A DNA stretch of 64,000 nucleotides. It comes from Symbiodinium natans. Its lineage: Eukaryota > Sar > Dinophyceae > Suessiales > Symbiodiniaceae. The stretch spans positions 62,001 through 126,000 of the forward strand of contig CAJNDS010000304.1 in assembly GCA_905221605.1 (NCBI GenBank), in the 5' to 3' direction. Positions within the stretch are counted from its first letter, which is position 1. The number at the start of each line of letters is the position of its first letter. A program made the position numbers and the translations under genes. This document shows positions 1-10,478 of this stretch, in pieces. The notes below the pieces were generated by a model, which worked only from the letters and a program-made list of their open reading frames with translations, did no database searches and was not told where the DNA came from.

Positions 1-25
1 GCCAAGGGCATCGTCTGCATCAGCG
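1..25 (+). CDS. 3' end of an exon cut by the window edge
   Basis: Eight codons read AKGIVCIS plus one base, mostly ending in C or G, and run straight into G-rich telomere-like sequence at about 26. The exon starts outside the window. Product unknown. Confidence 0.4.
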
Positions 26-156
26 GGGTTTGGGGGTTTGGGGTTTGGGGTTTAGGGCTCTAGGGTTGAGGTGATCCCTACTTGCTTCTGGGAGCCCTCT
101 TGAGAGCTGTCCCTTACAAGAACATGAAGATACCCCACCCCCCCTCCCCCCCGCAG

Positions 157-195
157 TGTAACCGCAGGCACTTCTCAAAGAGAGCCCTGGAATGA
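157..195 (+). CDS. Candidate short terminal exon
   Basis: A strong C-rich tract ending in CCGCAG precedes codons CNRRHFSKRALE and a TGA at 193-195. The acceptor is good but the reading is short. It could be a last exon or chance. Product unknown. Confidence 0.3.
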   Translation, partial: CNRRHFSKRALE

Positions 196-299
196 TCTTC
201 TCGTATGTGAGTGTTCAAGATCTCAGATATCTTCGTTCCTTTCCAGTTACTTTTAGAAAGACTCCCAGAGAGCCCCGGGCGCCCCTAAAAGCAAAACGC

Positions 300-480
300 G
301 CCAATGACATCAATCCCTACGCCCCAAACCTTAAACCCTAAACCCTAACCCGTGAACCCTAAACCCCTAACCCCTAAACCCCCAATCCCGTAAACTCCAA
401 AACCCCTAAGCCCCTAAACCCCTAAACCCCTAATCCCCTAAACCCCTAAACTCCTAAACCCCTAAACCCTAAACCCTAAA
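300..480. repeat. Degenerate CCCTAAA / CCCCTAAA tract
   Basis: About 180 bases of imperfect 7- and 8-base units, with many 8-mers that carry an extra C. Nothing coding is seen here. Short inverted (TTTAGGG) tracts follow at 596-660. Confidence 0.85.
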
Positions 481-528
481 ACTCCCAGGGCCACTTCTCG
501 GTTTAGGGAAGCCAGGGTGGTCCTGCAG

Positions 529-590
529 CTCCTTCTGAAAGTCTGGGCGCGGAGAAGCCCCCAGCTTCCACCAATTCAGGCCGTGCCCGG
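529..590 (+). CDS. Candidate exon, frame uncertain
   Basis: It follows TCCTGCAG and is bounded downstream by a G-run and TTTAGGG. Two frames are open, one reading PSESLGAEKPPASTNSGRA and the other LLLKVWARRSPQ. Product unknown. Confidence 0.3.
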
Positions 591-1180
591 GGGGGTTTGG
601 GGTTTAGGGTTTAGGGTTTAGGGTTTAAGGTTCAGGGTTAGGGGGTTCAGGGATTCAAGACTGAGGGCTTCAAGGGTTTCAGGGGCTTGCGGGGGTTTTG
701 GGGGGTTGAGGTTTCAGGGTTAGAACCGAGTCTTGGGGACTGGACCTGCTCCCATCAGTGTTAGAGGTTCGACCCCTTGCTAAACCCTAAACCCTAAACT
801 CTAAACCGGAGGCCGCAAAACCCGAGACCCTGGGCTTTGGAGTACTGTGCTTTAGTACTTTTTTTGGCTCTGTGTGCCCATGATTAGCTACTCATTCCTA
901 AAAAGTATATACATTTTTCCAGGGTCTACTCCAGAGGTAGGTACAGTAGTTTCCAAACCCTAAACCCTAAACCCTAAACCCCAAACCCCAAACCCCAAAC
1001 CCTAAATCCTAAACCCCAAAACCCTAAACCTAGCTTCTTTGGGGCTTTAGCGGGTTCAGGGCTTTTAGGGATGTCGACCGATTGGCTGAAAGGGTAGAGT
1101 TTAGGGTTGCGGTTCTGGATCAGGGTTTAGGGTGTAGGGTTTAGGGTTTAGGGTTTGGGGTTTAGGGTTTGGGTCAGTAG

Positions 1181-1250
1181 GGCCAACCACCAGGAGGAGG
1201 AAGATGAACATGGTGACAGTGCCGCGCTGAGGGGGCTGTCCGAAAGACAC
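1181..1250 (+). CDS. Candidate exon, acidic segment
   Basis: Opens after CAGTAG and reads ANHQEEEDEHGDSAALRG then LSERH. The composition is acidic and protein-like. It sits between TTTAGGG repeats and a CCCCCTAAA-type tract. Product unknown. Confidence 0.4.
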
Positions 1251-1460
1251 AGTTTTTGAGATCGCTGCCGACTGTGGTTTGTGCCTGAACCTAAGCCCTG
1301 AACCCCCCAAAACCCCCGAAAACCCCCCTAAACCGCCCAAAACCCCCTAAATGCCCTCACCCCCGCAATTTTCCCCTACCCCCCAAACCCCCCCCGGCTG
1401 AACCCCAACCTAAACCTCCTGAGTCCCGAAGCCCAAGAACAACAACACCTATCCCCCCCC

Positions 1461-1536
1461 TAAACCCTAAACCCTAAACCCTAAACCCTAAACCCTAAAC
1501 CCTAAACCCTAAACCCTAAACCCTAAACCCTAAACC
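1461..1536. repeat. CCCTAAA array
   Basis: About ten near-perfect copies of CCCTAAA, ending 8 bases before the acceptor of the candidate exon at 1545. Confidence 0.95.
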
Positions 1537-1544
1537 TCCCCCAG

Positions 1545-1613
1545 GCCCGGCGCGGACGCTGGACGTGGTTCCGAGGCCCGCCAAGGCCCCACCCAGGCTT
1601 CCGGAGGCCACCT
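1545..1613 (+). CDS. Candidate exon
   Basis: Acceptor CCCCCAG follows the CCCTAAA array. The frame reading PARTLDVVPRPAKAPPRLPE has the strongest third-position G/C, but the other two frames are also open. Product unknown. Confidence 0.4.
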
Positions 1614-1629
1614 GGGGCTGTTGCGCCTT

Positions 1630-1860
1630 GGGTTGCCTTCAGCTCTCTTTTTGTTTCGTTTTTAGGGTTTGGGGTTTCGGGTTTAGGGTTTAGGGTTTAG
1701 GGTTTAGGGGTTAGGGTGGGTTGCCTTCAGCTCTTTTTGTTTCGTTTTTAGGGTTTGGGGTTTAGGGGTTTGCGGTTTAGGGTTTAGGGTTTAGGTTTTA
1801 GGGTTTAGGGTTTAGAGTTTAGGGTGGGTTGCCTTCAGCTCTTTTTTGTTTCATTGGTGT
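1630..1860. repeat. Three tandem copies of a mixed unique/telomere-like unit
   Basis: GGTTGCCTTCAGCTCT followed by a T-rich stretch and TTTAGGG repeats starts at about 1630, 1718 and 1826. The spacing is 88 and 108 bases, so exon-flanking sequence has been duplicated together with its repeat tail. Confidence 0.85.
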
Positions 1861-1884
1861 GTTTAGGGTTTGAAGAGGGTTTAG

Positions 1885-1960
1885 TCTGGGGTCCCATGTT
1901 CCCGCGTCAACACCCGCACGCTCGCAGAAGGGCTCTTTGCTTTCTCAACTTGGCGAAGCC
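1885..1960 (+). CDS. Candidate exon
   Basis: Reads RVNTRTLAEGLFAFSTWRS between TTTAGGG repeats and CCCTAAA repeats. No ideal AG stands directly before it, so the start is approximate. Product unknown. Confidence 0.35.
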
Positions 1961-2097
1961 CTCAACCCTCCACCCTAAACCCTCCACCCTACACCCTGAA
2001 CCCTGAACCCTACAACCCTTTAAACCCTAAGCCCTAAACCCTAAACCCTAAACCATACACCCTAAACCCTAACCCTAAACCCTAAACCCTAAACCCT

Positions 2098-2268
2098 AAA
2101 GCCTAAAGCCTAAAGCCTAAAGCCTAAAGCCTAAAGCCTAAAGCCTAAAGCCTAAAGCCTAAAGCCTAAAGCCTAAAGCCTAAAGCCTAAAGCCTAAAGC
2201 CTACCCCGTAAACCCTAAACCCTAAACCCTAAACCCTAAACCCTAAACCCTAAACCCTAAACCCTACC
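2098..2268. repeat. AAAGCCT array followed by CCCTAAA array
   Basis: About 15 identical copies of the variant heptamer AAAGCCT (2098-2203) lie against standard CCCTAAA copies (2212-2268). Such a pure variant block points to local tandem expansion. Confidence 0.95.
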
Positions 2269-3030
2269 ACCCAGACTTGGGGAGCGCTTAGGGTTCGTTT
2301 CTGGCTCTCCTGAGTCTCCGAGGCACGTGGGGCCGGTGGTGGCTGTGAGAGCCGCGGCTCCGAGGGTTTCGGGTTTAGAGCGTTAGGGTTTAGAGTGTCT
2401 AGGGTCTAGGGCTAGGTTTAGGGTTTAGAGAGTCTAGGGTTTAGGGCTAGGTTTAGGGTGTAGAGTGTATAGGGTTTAGGGCTAGGGTTTAGGGCTCTAG
2501 AGTTTGGAGATTTACGGACTTTAAGCATAGTTTTCCAGAGGCAGCTCTGACTAGGGACAGGGGGATATCGGGGGAAGATCGCACAGGCCTGTCGCCGGCT
2601 TTGAAGGAGGGTGCTCAGGCAGGAAGCCTGCAAACCCTTCAACCCTAAAGCCCAGCTCTCTTTCAAGCCCTCTGAGAGTGTAGGGTTTAGGGTTTAGGGT
2701 TTAGGGTTTAGGGTGTAGATTGACTGTGCGGGAGTGAGTTTTATGTTTTTTAAACGGGGAGGGTGGGGGGCGGAGGTTCTTCGAGAAGACAGGGATAGCT
2801 CAAGATGTAGCGGCGCTCTTTCTTCCAAAACATAGCGTTCGAGTTTAGCGGTGTAGGGATTACCTATAGGGGCGCCCGATACGCCTTGATGAAGGAATCT
2901 ACTTTTTGGTTCCGCAACGCTCGCTTCGGTGCACTGTTAAGGTCAGTTTCTTGGGTTTGAAGATGGACCCTAAACGTATAAACCCTAAACCCTAAACCCT
3001 AAACCCTAAACCCTAAACCCTAAACCCCAG

Positions 3031-3165
3031 GTTTAGGGACAGGCACCGTGAGCCCCGGCAGTTTGCCCAAAAGTGGCAATGCAGGGGCGCCCTGGACCCT
3101 CGGGAGCTCCTCAAGCCGAGCCCACAAAATGCCCGATGGCCCTCCACTCCTGCGGTGTTTACCAG
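3031..3165 (+). CDS. Candidate exon, basic segment
   Basis: Acceptor CCCCAG follows a CCCTAAA array. 135 bases are open: FRDRHREPRQFAQKWQCRG, then ALDPRELLKPSPQNARWP and STPAVFTR. One of the longest convincing coding blocks in this part. I do not recognise the protein. Confidence 0.55.
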
Positions 3166-3195
3166 GCAACCCCTCTAGAATCCCCTAAACCTTCA

Positions 3196-3286
3196 GCCCT
3201 AAACCCTAAACCCTGAACCCTAAACCCTAAACCCTAAACCCTAAACCCTAAACCCTAAACCCTAAACCCTAAACCCTAAACCCTAC
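3196..3286. repeat. CCCTAAA array
   Basis: About 12 near-perfect copies directly upstream of the next candidate exon. Confidence 0.95.
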
Positions 3287-3372
3287 CGAACCAAAGGTTC
3301 GTCAACCAAGGGTTCCCGAAAGACCGGCGAGGGAGAAAGCACTGGAAAGTGCGCAGGGATGCCCTGTGCGGG
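3287..3372 (+). CDS. Candidate exon, basic segment
   Basis: Reads NQRFVNQGFPKDRRGRKHW then KVRRDALC, between a CCCTAAA array and G-rich sequence leading to TTTAGGG. A second frame is open. Possibly the same gene as the exon ending at 3165, although the junction between them was not resolved. Confidence 0.45.
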
Positions 3373-3399
3373 TGGGTTCATGGTTGTTTTTGGGTTAGG

Positions 3400-3525
3400 G
3401 TTTAGGGTTAGGGTTTGGGGTTTAGGGTTAGGGGTTTAGGGTTTAGGGTTTAGGGTTTAGGGTTTAGGGTTTAGGGTTTAGGGTTTAGGGTTTAGGGTTT
3501 AGGGTTTAGGGTTTAGGGTTTAGGG
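3400..3525. repeat. TTTAGGG array
   Basis: About 16 copies, perfect in the centre and mixed with TTTGGGG at the edges. It lies just downstream of the candidate exon at 3287. Confidence 0.95.
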
Positions 3526-4163
3526 GTTGGGGTTTGGGGTTTTGGGTCTTGGGTGTATATAGTCCTAACAAGTATTGGCGAGTGTACGTACAGGCGTCTG
3601 CTTGGGGACGCTAGCAATGCACACCCAAAACTCCCTAAAGCCTTCCACAGGGAGAGTTGTTTACTATCTGGGGGTGTTCTAGCGGCATGTGATGCGGAGG
3701 GTTGACTGGGGTGTAGTTGGTGAACAGATGCCTCCCCAAATCTCCCCAAAACCCAAGAAACCCCTTCAAACGCCCCAAACAGCAGTGAAACCCAAGACCC
3801 CGACGGACCTCTGGCGACAGTCCTCAAAATATTTTACTTGTCACAACCTTTAACGCTTAAGCCAACAAACCTTGGCCCTAAGAAGCCTTGAAAACCCCAA
3901 AGCCCATTCAACAAGAAGCACAGGGCCCTAAATTCCCTAAACCAACAACCACCAAAAAAGTCAACAACAACCCCAAAGCTAAAGCCTTCCTCAAGCCCCT
4001 ACACTCCATAGAAACCAATATGCATTAATCGGCCATGGAGAATCCCCTAAATACTTGAAGCCCCGAAACCCCACACCGTGTTCGCATAGGCAAAAGCCCT
4101 GAACCACAACCCTCAACCTCCTAACCCCGTGGCCCGAAACCCGAACCCTAAACCCTAAACGAG

Positions 4164-4200
4164 AAGGACATCCGCCCCACGGCTACCCGCCACCTCCAGG
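4164..4200 (+). CDS. Exon of a Pro/Gly/Tyr-rich protein
   Basis: Reads EGHPPHGYPPPPG after CCCTAAACGAG. The style is the same as the exons at 6082 and 6860, so all three probably belong to one gene. Such low-complexity PGY segments are common in RNA-processing factors, but no domain is visible to name the family. Confidence 0.5.
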
Positions 4201-4334
4201 AGGTGGGGGTGTTAGGGTTTACAGGGTTTTGTTTTTTAGGTTGAGGTTTAGCAGGGTTTGAGGGTTTGAGGGCTCTTTTTGGGGCTGAAGGTTGAGGGCT
4301 TTTAGCGTTTGGAGTTTGGGGGGGGGACACCAAG

Positions 4335-4390
4335 AAAGGCAGCCGCAGTGCGCCAGAGTTGATGGAGAGCTGTCACTGGCAGCGGTTCAG
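4335..4390 (+). CDS. Candidate exon
   Basis: Acceptor ACCAAG, frame KGSRSAPELMESCHWQRF, then a GT donor (TTCAG|GTGTTT) and TTTAGGG repeats. Product unknown. It lies between two Pro-rich exons and may belong to the same gene. Confidence 0.45.
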
Positions 4391-4719
4391 GTGTTTGTGG
4401 GTTTAGGGTTTAGGGTTTAGGGTTTACGAATTCTGTGGTTTGTGGCGTAGGGTTTAGGGTTTAAGCGCCTCCTTTACCTTCCCTCCTGCAACCAAAAAAG
4501 TCTCAACACCCGAGTATTTCTGCACTCCTAAACGAGGTGGCAATCGTATCCCTTAGGACCTCGTTGCCCAAGTAGCGGATATCCTGAACGCAATCCTCCT
4601 GAAAGATTAAACTCTAAACCCCGAACCCTCTCTCACCTTATATCTTTAGGAGCTACTGAGTATGTGAAACTCACTGGAAATTCGGAGTCAATTTCAGAAT
4701 CAGGGCACTTCAATTCCGA

Positions 4720-4890
4720 ATGGCCCTCCCCCCCCCTCCACCCCTCGACCCCTCCCCCCCTCCACCCCTCCGGCCGGCCCTCCACGCCCCTCCTGCCGCA
4801 CATCCACGCCCTCCTCCCTCCACGCCCTCCTCCCCCTCTCACCCCTGTGCCCCTCCCCCCCCTCCATCCTCCCCGACCCTCCATTCTCCC
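4720..4890. repeat. C-rich CCCTCCA low-complexity tract
   Basis: About 170 bases of CCTCC/CCACC runs, open in several frames on both strands only because it lacks A and T. Not considered coding. Confidence 0.8.
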
Positions 4891-6081
4891 TCCACGCTTT
4901 TTTTCGGAAGCCCGCGGCGCCTCCATCTCCGCCGCGCCTCCAGCGCTTTTTTCGGAACCCCCCTCCCCCCGCTTTTTTTTGAAACGGGCGTGCGATCAGG
5001 TTGCTTTTTCAAGGCTGCCTGTTGGAGCCTTGTCTAGGGTTTCCGTCAAGTGCCTCGTCGGGCCTTTTAGGATGGGCGGGTGGGGCCTGACAACTGCTTG
5101 ACTAGTCAAAAAGCTGGAACAAAGCCCAGCGCCCTCAACGAGCCACCAACCAACTGCAGCCCAGAATCAAAACCCGTGTCAACTAATTTTGAATTATTAT
5201 TTATTTTAAAATCTCACATTGACTCAACCCTACACCCTGAACCTTAAACCTTAAACCGTTGACTCCGAACCTAGGACCTAACTTGCAGGGTCTAGCCTTC
5301 GCAGGTAGGGCAAGACCATGACCTGCCAGTGAGATCGTCAAACCTGTGGCGAAGAAGCCGCGACCGTAATCCCTAAGCCCTAGATACCCTGAACCCGACA
5401 CCCTATACCCCATATACCCTAAACCCTAAACCCCTAACCCTAAACACTAAACCCTAAACCCCATCAGCGCCGATGCGCCTAAGCCCACAGCACTCTCACA
5501 AGGCAAGGGCGGCCCTCCTCCACCTCACTTAGGGTGCCGGCCCCGGGATGTTTCATGAGGAAAACCTACGGTTCTGGGGGTTTAGGGTTTATGGACCAGG
5601 AAGGCCCTTTGTTTTTGTTGTTTTGTGCTATTTGTGTCTAAGAGCGGCTAGGGAGAGTTCGGGGTCTCGCCGGTCTCGCACTCAGTTCATATAGGGCTTA
5701 GGCTCTAAGGGTTAGGCTTTCGGATTGGGTTAATTATGTGGGATGGTTCGAGGCAGAGAAGATGACAGGGGCAGTTGCAACCCCACAAGGCCCCTAAACC
5801 CTCTTGCCCCAAGCCCTTAACCGGTTCCTATAGAGGCTCAGAGGTTTCTCCCTGTAGGGGCAGTCAGTGTAGGGAAGTACATGATGCTTGGACCCATTCA
5901 TTCATACTCCTTGTGGAAGTCAGAGTGTTCAGCAGGACAGAACAAAGAGGCGCAACCGGTCAGAGGCAGAGAGAGAGAGAGAGGGAAATGGGGAGGCTTC
6001 TGAACTCCAGCACTACGTCCACGCAGTTGCGCCGAAAACCCTAAACCATAAACCCTCAACCCTAAACCCTAAGCTATCCAG

Positions 6082-6143
6082 GTATGGCCCTCCGCCGCCC
6101 GGCCAGGGCCCTCCTCCCCATGGGCCGGGGTATCCACCTCCAG
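6082..6143 (+). CDS. Exon of a Pro/Gly/Tyr-rich protein
   Basis: Acceptor ATCCAG, then YGPPPPGQGPPPHGPGYPPP. A GC donor (CCAG|GCCGAG) ends in phase 1 and joins in frame to the exon at 6860. It sits between CCCTAAA and TTTAGGG repeats. Confidence 0.6.
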
Positions 6144-6859
6144 GCCGAGCATTTCAGGGTTTAGGGTTTAGGGTTTAGGGTCAGGGTTTAGGGTCTAGGG
6201 TTTAGGGTTTAGGGTTTTGGGTTTGGGGTTTAGGGTTTAGGGTTTAAGGTTTAGGCTCAGGATTACCCAAAACTCTGGAGCCATTGCTTTCGGTGTGGGC
6301 TTCGGTCTCTGGCTTGCACGGCGGCAGCCGAGGTTCAGTAGAACCGTGGAGGTGTACAAAGTCCGAATGTGTGCCGGAAGCGATGAAAGTTTCGAAATGT
6401 AACGGCACCTCAATGTCCAAGCATCTGATCCCAAGGGCTGCAGCTACCTACATGGATCTTGCCTGCGTAGGCAGCTGCAGGCAGCAACGACATCCCCCCC
6501 CAAGGAAACCGAGAAAGAGAACCCCCCCTGATACTCCCCTCATACCCTCCTACACCCCCTTATACACCCCTCATATCCCTCTCATACCCCCCTTATATCC
6601 CCAATATACCCTACCGGATCCCAGAACACAAGTGCGATTCGGAGCCGGAGCCCGAAAGCCCCAAAAACCCTAAATCCTACATGAACCCTAAGCCGCCAGC
6701 AGAGCTAAACCTACCCTAAACCTTAAACGTTAAACCCCAAACCCTAAACCTGCAAACCCTGTTTAGGGTTTGGGGTTTAGGGTTTAGGGTTTAGGGTTTA
6801 GGGTCCTATCAACTCTGTAGGCCCTACACTGCCAAGAGAGAGGGGGCTTCCATGCGCAG

Positions 6860-6981
6860 GCCCGGGCCCGTATGGGCCACCGCACCCCGGCTACGGCCCA
6901 CCGGTTCCGGGGCCTCCGGGGATGCCTCCCATGCCCCCCGGCATGCCGCCGGGACCTCCGGGAGCCATGGCGCTGCCGCGG
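6860..6981 (+). CDS. Exon of a Pro/Gly/Met-rich protein
   Basis: Acceptor GCGCAG, then PGPYGPPHPGYGPPVPGPPG followed by MPPMPPGMPPGPPG. It completes the Gly codon left open by the exon ending at 6143. The PGM/PPG repeats resemble disordered tails of splicing factors such as U1-C (a resemblance in style only). Confidence 0.65.
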
Positions 6982-7955
6982 GGGGGCTTAGGGTTTGGGG
7001 AGTTTGGGGTTTAGGGTTTAGGGTTTAGGGATTAGGGGTAGTTTAGGGGTTGTTTGGGGTTTAGGGTTTAGGGCGTAGGATTGTTCAGGGTTGTTTGGGG
7101 TGGTTTAGGGGGTTGTTTGAGGGGTTGTTTGGGGTTTAGGGTGCATGGGTTCAGGTCCTATAAGGCCTTAACCCACTTGGGGCTTAGGGTTTTTCATGGG
7201 GCGCCAAGAGTCGAGAGTGCACCCACCCCCCCCCCCCTTTCCGAATGTAAGGCAATGTACCTGTAGGGGCTCGGATTTCGGGCAGGGGGGGCAAGAAAGG
7301 CTAAGGGTCTCAGGGTTTGTTTGTCTAAGTCCTGGGTTTCAGGGTTTGTGGGTTTCGGGTTTTTGTTTGACCAACAATCTGGTGCAACTTGGGCTTTGAG
7401 TTCATGCAGACGTTTGGGCGGGTTGCGTGAGATTCGGTGCTCACGGCACAGGGCAGTGCTCAGGGGTGGGGGCAGCGTGGAATTCATGAGTTCGAGGTGC
7501 CATGGTCAGGTTTGGTGAAGATGTGCCCCTGAACTTCTCCCTAAGCCCTAAACCCTAAACCCGACTTCTCCCTTGGCTCGAATGCTATGGGAGCTCCGCG
7601 TTGCAAGACAGATGTTAGCGCCCCGGTTTAGGACCCTGGCTGAAGATACAGTTTGGAGGCCTGAAGCCCTAAGGCCCTAAGATCCTGAGGCCCTAACACC
7701 CTAGGGCCCTAAGGCGCTAATGCCCTAACGGACATCGATCCCTACACAGACCCTAGCATAGTCGCATCAGTCCTGAGAGCGATTTAGCAAGACTCCTGTC
7801 TCCACAAGAGCCAGAGGACTTGGCATACGCCATGTATGTACGCAATCGGTGAATCGCTTCTTGCCGTTCAGAAGTAAACCCTTTATGAACAGGACCTCCC
7901 ACAAGGGACCCGGGAGTTAAACAAACTTCCAGAAAGCTCCAGAGCACGATGGCAG

Positions 7956-8030
7956 CAACCGCCGTTCTGGGCAGCTACCAAGCTCAAGCGCCACCAGCCG
8001 CCGCACACGCGCTCCTCTGCGCAGACCTGG
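7956..8030 (+). CDS. Candidate exon, frame uncertain
   Basis: Acceptor GGCAG. The frame with the highest third-position G/C reads QPPFWAATKLKRHQPPH. A second frame begins with an ATG at 7950 (MAATAVLGSYQAQ). A CCCTAAA array follows at 8046. Product unknown. Confidence 0.45.
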
Positions 8031-8115
8031 TTGTTGGTTTGGTTGCCCTAAACCCTAAACCCTAAACCCTAAACCCTAAACCCTAAAACCTGAACCGTGC
8101 TCTGGGATTCTACAG

Positions 8116-8170
8116 TCCGAAACACTCCGAGCTTGAGCTGAGTTTGGCGTTTGCCACCGAAAACTTGCTG
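8116..8170 (+). CDS. Candidate exon
   Basis: Acceptor CTACAG, codons PKHSELELSLAFATENLL, GT donor (CTG|GTTTGT). A CCCTAAA array ends just upstream. Product unknown. Confidence 0.5.
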
Positions 8171-8474
8171 GTTTGTAGGGGATCAGGGAATGAGGTACCC
8201 CATATCTCCTTTTTTTCTACCCCTCAAGGGATTATGTAGGGTACCAAATCTTGCTTGGCTTAAGATGCTGGGTCTAAATAGCAAGACGAGGGTGGCCTAA
8301 GGCCCAGAAAGCCCCAGCAAAGCTCCCTGCAACCCAGCAAACGCCTCTAGCCTCTAAAGAGCTCCTGGTAGCCAGCGGCCCTCTGATCCCTCGAAACCTT
8401 AAGGCGCTAGCCCTGTGCCCTAGACCCTAAACCCTAAGGCCCTAAAAATCCTAAATCCCTCAACTCTCTGCAAG

Positions 8475-8567
8475 GACTCCTGCCGAGGAGCCGCGCCTCA
8501 TCGGTACCTGGACGCAGGTCGTCGCCTGCGGCACCGCGCAGAGGGCGGCCGCGCCTTGGTCTTCAAG
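8475..8567 (+). CDS. Candidate exon
   Basis: Acceptor TGCAAG after CCCTAA-type repeats and GT donor (TCAAG|GTTTTG) before TTTAGGG. The best codon pattern reads TPAEEPRLIGTWTQVVACGT then AQRAAAPWSS. Another frame ends LRHRAEGGRALVFK. Product unknown. Confidence 0.5.
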
Positions 8568-9197
8568 GTTTTGATATGGGGGGGGAGGGGGTTAGGGTTA
8601 GGGTTAGGGTTTAGGGTTTAGGGTTTAGGGTTTAGGGTTTAGGTCTTAGGGTTCAGTTTCACAGACAGATCGACTGGCCATGGCGTTTAGGGTTTAGGGT
8701 GTAGGCTTTAGGAAAATAGCGGTACCCTGTAGATACCCCAAAAAATCCTATACTCCTTTTTAGAGGAGCCCCCAAAAAGGGTATCCCGATGTCAATCGCA
8801 AACCCCAAACTCTAAAGCCTCGACCCTGGGGGTTGTGCCCTCGGGCTTGGGGACTCCGAAGTTCCGTCTTTATTGGTTGTTGGTGCAAGTTTAGGGTTTA
8901 GGGTTTAGGGTTTAGGGTTTAGGGTTTAGGGTGCCAAAAGAAGCCAACAGCCCTCATAACCCTAAACTCGAAATCCTCAAACCTTCCCGAAAAAGCCCCA
9001 CGCCTCCAAAGCCCTCATAAACTTTCTAAACGTCCTTAAGCTGGAGAAGTGCCCTATATGTGTATGTGTCAGCGTTCCCTTCTGCTATTGCAATCAAGAG
9101 GATCAATTTCAGTAATGTTTTTTTTGGCGCCTCAATAATTAGAATAGGGTTTTGGGGGTTCTTCTCATGGGCCGACCTAGCAAGGCCTCGTACTTGG

Positions 9198-9311
9198 ACG
9201 CCCAGTAGTACTCTTACTCTCCCCTTTGGGGTTTAGGTGGCTTATATACCTCCTGAGAACAACAACGCAGCACCCTTTGTAATTCTGCTGGTAGGTTGCC
9301 GGGCAGCCTAG
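9198..9311. mobile_element. Diverged foldback element, GCCCAGTA family
   Basis: Begins GCCCAGTAGTACTCTTACTC and ends TAGGTTGCCGGGCAGCCTAG. The ends are imperfect inverted copies and match the element at 39797-39906. Confidence 0.5.
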
Positions 9312-9936
9312 AGGAAAAGATCTAGCCTAAACCCTAAAACCCTGCACGCCTGAACCCCTGAACCCTAAAATGTCCCAAGCCTAGGGTCTGGGGGTTGTCC
9401 CGATGGGTCGCAGGGAGGCCCTGGGGTTTTAGGGTTCACGGGTTTGAGGAGTCAAGGGTTGAGGGATTAGGCTGCAGGGGTTTAGGGTTTAGGATGTAAA
9501 TTGTATGGTTATAGGCATGAGGGTCTAGGGTGTTGGGGCCGTTAGGGGGGGGCTCTTGCTGCTTAGGCGCGTCATCTGCCTGGGGAGCGGTGGCTTTTGC
9601 TTTTGTGGTGGTGGTGGTGCTGGTGGTGGTGGAGGTTTTTGTCTCATGATTTCGGATTCGTTGGCATCAAGGAGATAGCCAGGGCTCAAGATAGTAGAAG
9701 CCCTGTTGCTGACCATTCCCGCTGAGGATGGGAGTCCAGTGCTTTCTCCGCCACTGGAGACCTGGGGCGGGCCCTACAACGCGATGCTCCTAGGCAGAGC
9801 TTGCCTGTGTGCAATGGGAGGGGGGGCAGGACGTTCGAGGGGTTGGTTTGGGACTTTGCCAAATGAAAATGACCTACGAACCTCCCTCACACCCCAGCAA
9901 ACCCCCCAAAACAACTAAACCGCCAAAAAGCCACAG

Positions 9937-10005
9937 CACCCTAGCACGGCTGCCGAGCTGGCGGAATCTTTTGAACGCGGCTCGCGAAGGGCTGTTTGAT
10001 GAAGG
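9937..10005 (+). CDS. Candidate exon
   Basis: Acceptor CCACAG, then TLARLPSWRNLLNAAREGLF and DEG, amphipathic and protein-like. TTTAGGG-type sequence follows immediately. Product unknown. Confidence 0.5.
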
Positions 10006-10110
10006 GTTTAGGGCTTAATTAGGGCTTTAGGGAACAAGATTCATTGTTGTTGTACTATACTATGATGAACTCTGACTACGGTACTCTCCATGACTTTACC
10101 AGCATTGCAG

Positions 10111-10182
10111 GGTTTCAGGGCGTCCGCACGAAGATAGCTGGCCGCTCCCCCACAGGCTTCCTCAGGAAGTCCCCCGGGCACT
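10111..10182 (+). CDS. Candidate exon, frame uncertain
   Basis: Acceptor TTGCAG. One frame reads VSGRPHEDSWPLPHRLPQEV and another FQGVRTKIAGRSPTGFLRK. Product unknown. Confidence 0.35.
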
Positions 10183-10190
10183 AAACTACT

Positions 10191-10314
10191 GTTTGCTTAA
10201 GAACCCCCCAAAGAAGTCAAGATATTCCTCCTTATAAGGGCAATCCAGGGATTATTCGTTTTTAGCATTTTTTTTGGGTGGGGGGGGGGGGAAGGCGTGG
10301 GGTGCTGAAGCAAG
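10191..10314. mobile_element. Foldback (MITE-like) element, TTGCTTAAGAAC family
   Basis: Left end GTTTGCTTAAGAACCCCC, right end GGGGTGCTGAAGCAAG. The body carries the shared motif TTATAAGGGCAATC and a T-run/G-run block. No ORF. Related copies are at 25595, 50357, 56397 and 57321. Confidence 0.7.
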
Positions 10315-10366
10315 TGGCAGTAAACCCTAGACTGTACAAGGGCGTACAGCGGCGTACCCCAAGTAG

Positions 10367-10478
10367 GTGTCTGCTGGACCACACGTTCCAATGCCTTGAC
10401 GAAGTACTGAAATTGTGGCAGGCGCGCACTTTTCAGCAGAGATTTGGGGTGGAGTTCCTAAACTCCCCATATCCACAA
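10367..10478 (+). CDS. Exon, possibly from a CID-like helical domain
   Basis: Acceptor AGTAG and a canonical donor (CCACAA|GTAAGG) enclose 37 complete codons: CLLDHTFQCLDEVLKLWQAR, then TFQQRFGVEFLNSPYPQ. The segment LDEVLKLWQAR followed by TFQ loosely recalls the last helices of RNA polymerase II CTD-interaction domains (VLNIWEER type). That is a weak resemblance. It starts 52 bases after a foldback element. Confidence 0.6.

Noticed and set aside
3400-3827. Minus-strand ORFs ending in NPKPQTLNPKP-type peptides, here and throughout
   Set aside because: The repeating LNPKP and GFRVQGSGF peptides are CCCTAAA/TTTAGGG variants read as protein.
4720-5101. 145- and 105-codon plus-strand Pro/Ser-rich ORFs
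   Set aside because: They cover a CCCTCC low-complexity tract and have no splice-site or codon support.
9525-9716. Minus-strand Pro-rich ORF
   Set aside because: Made by a GGTGGT simple repeat. The plus-strand Gly reading is no more convincing.
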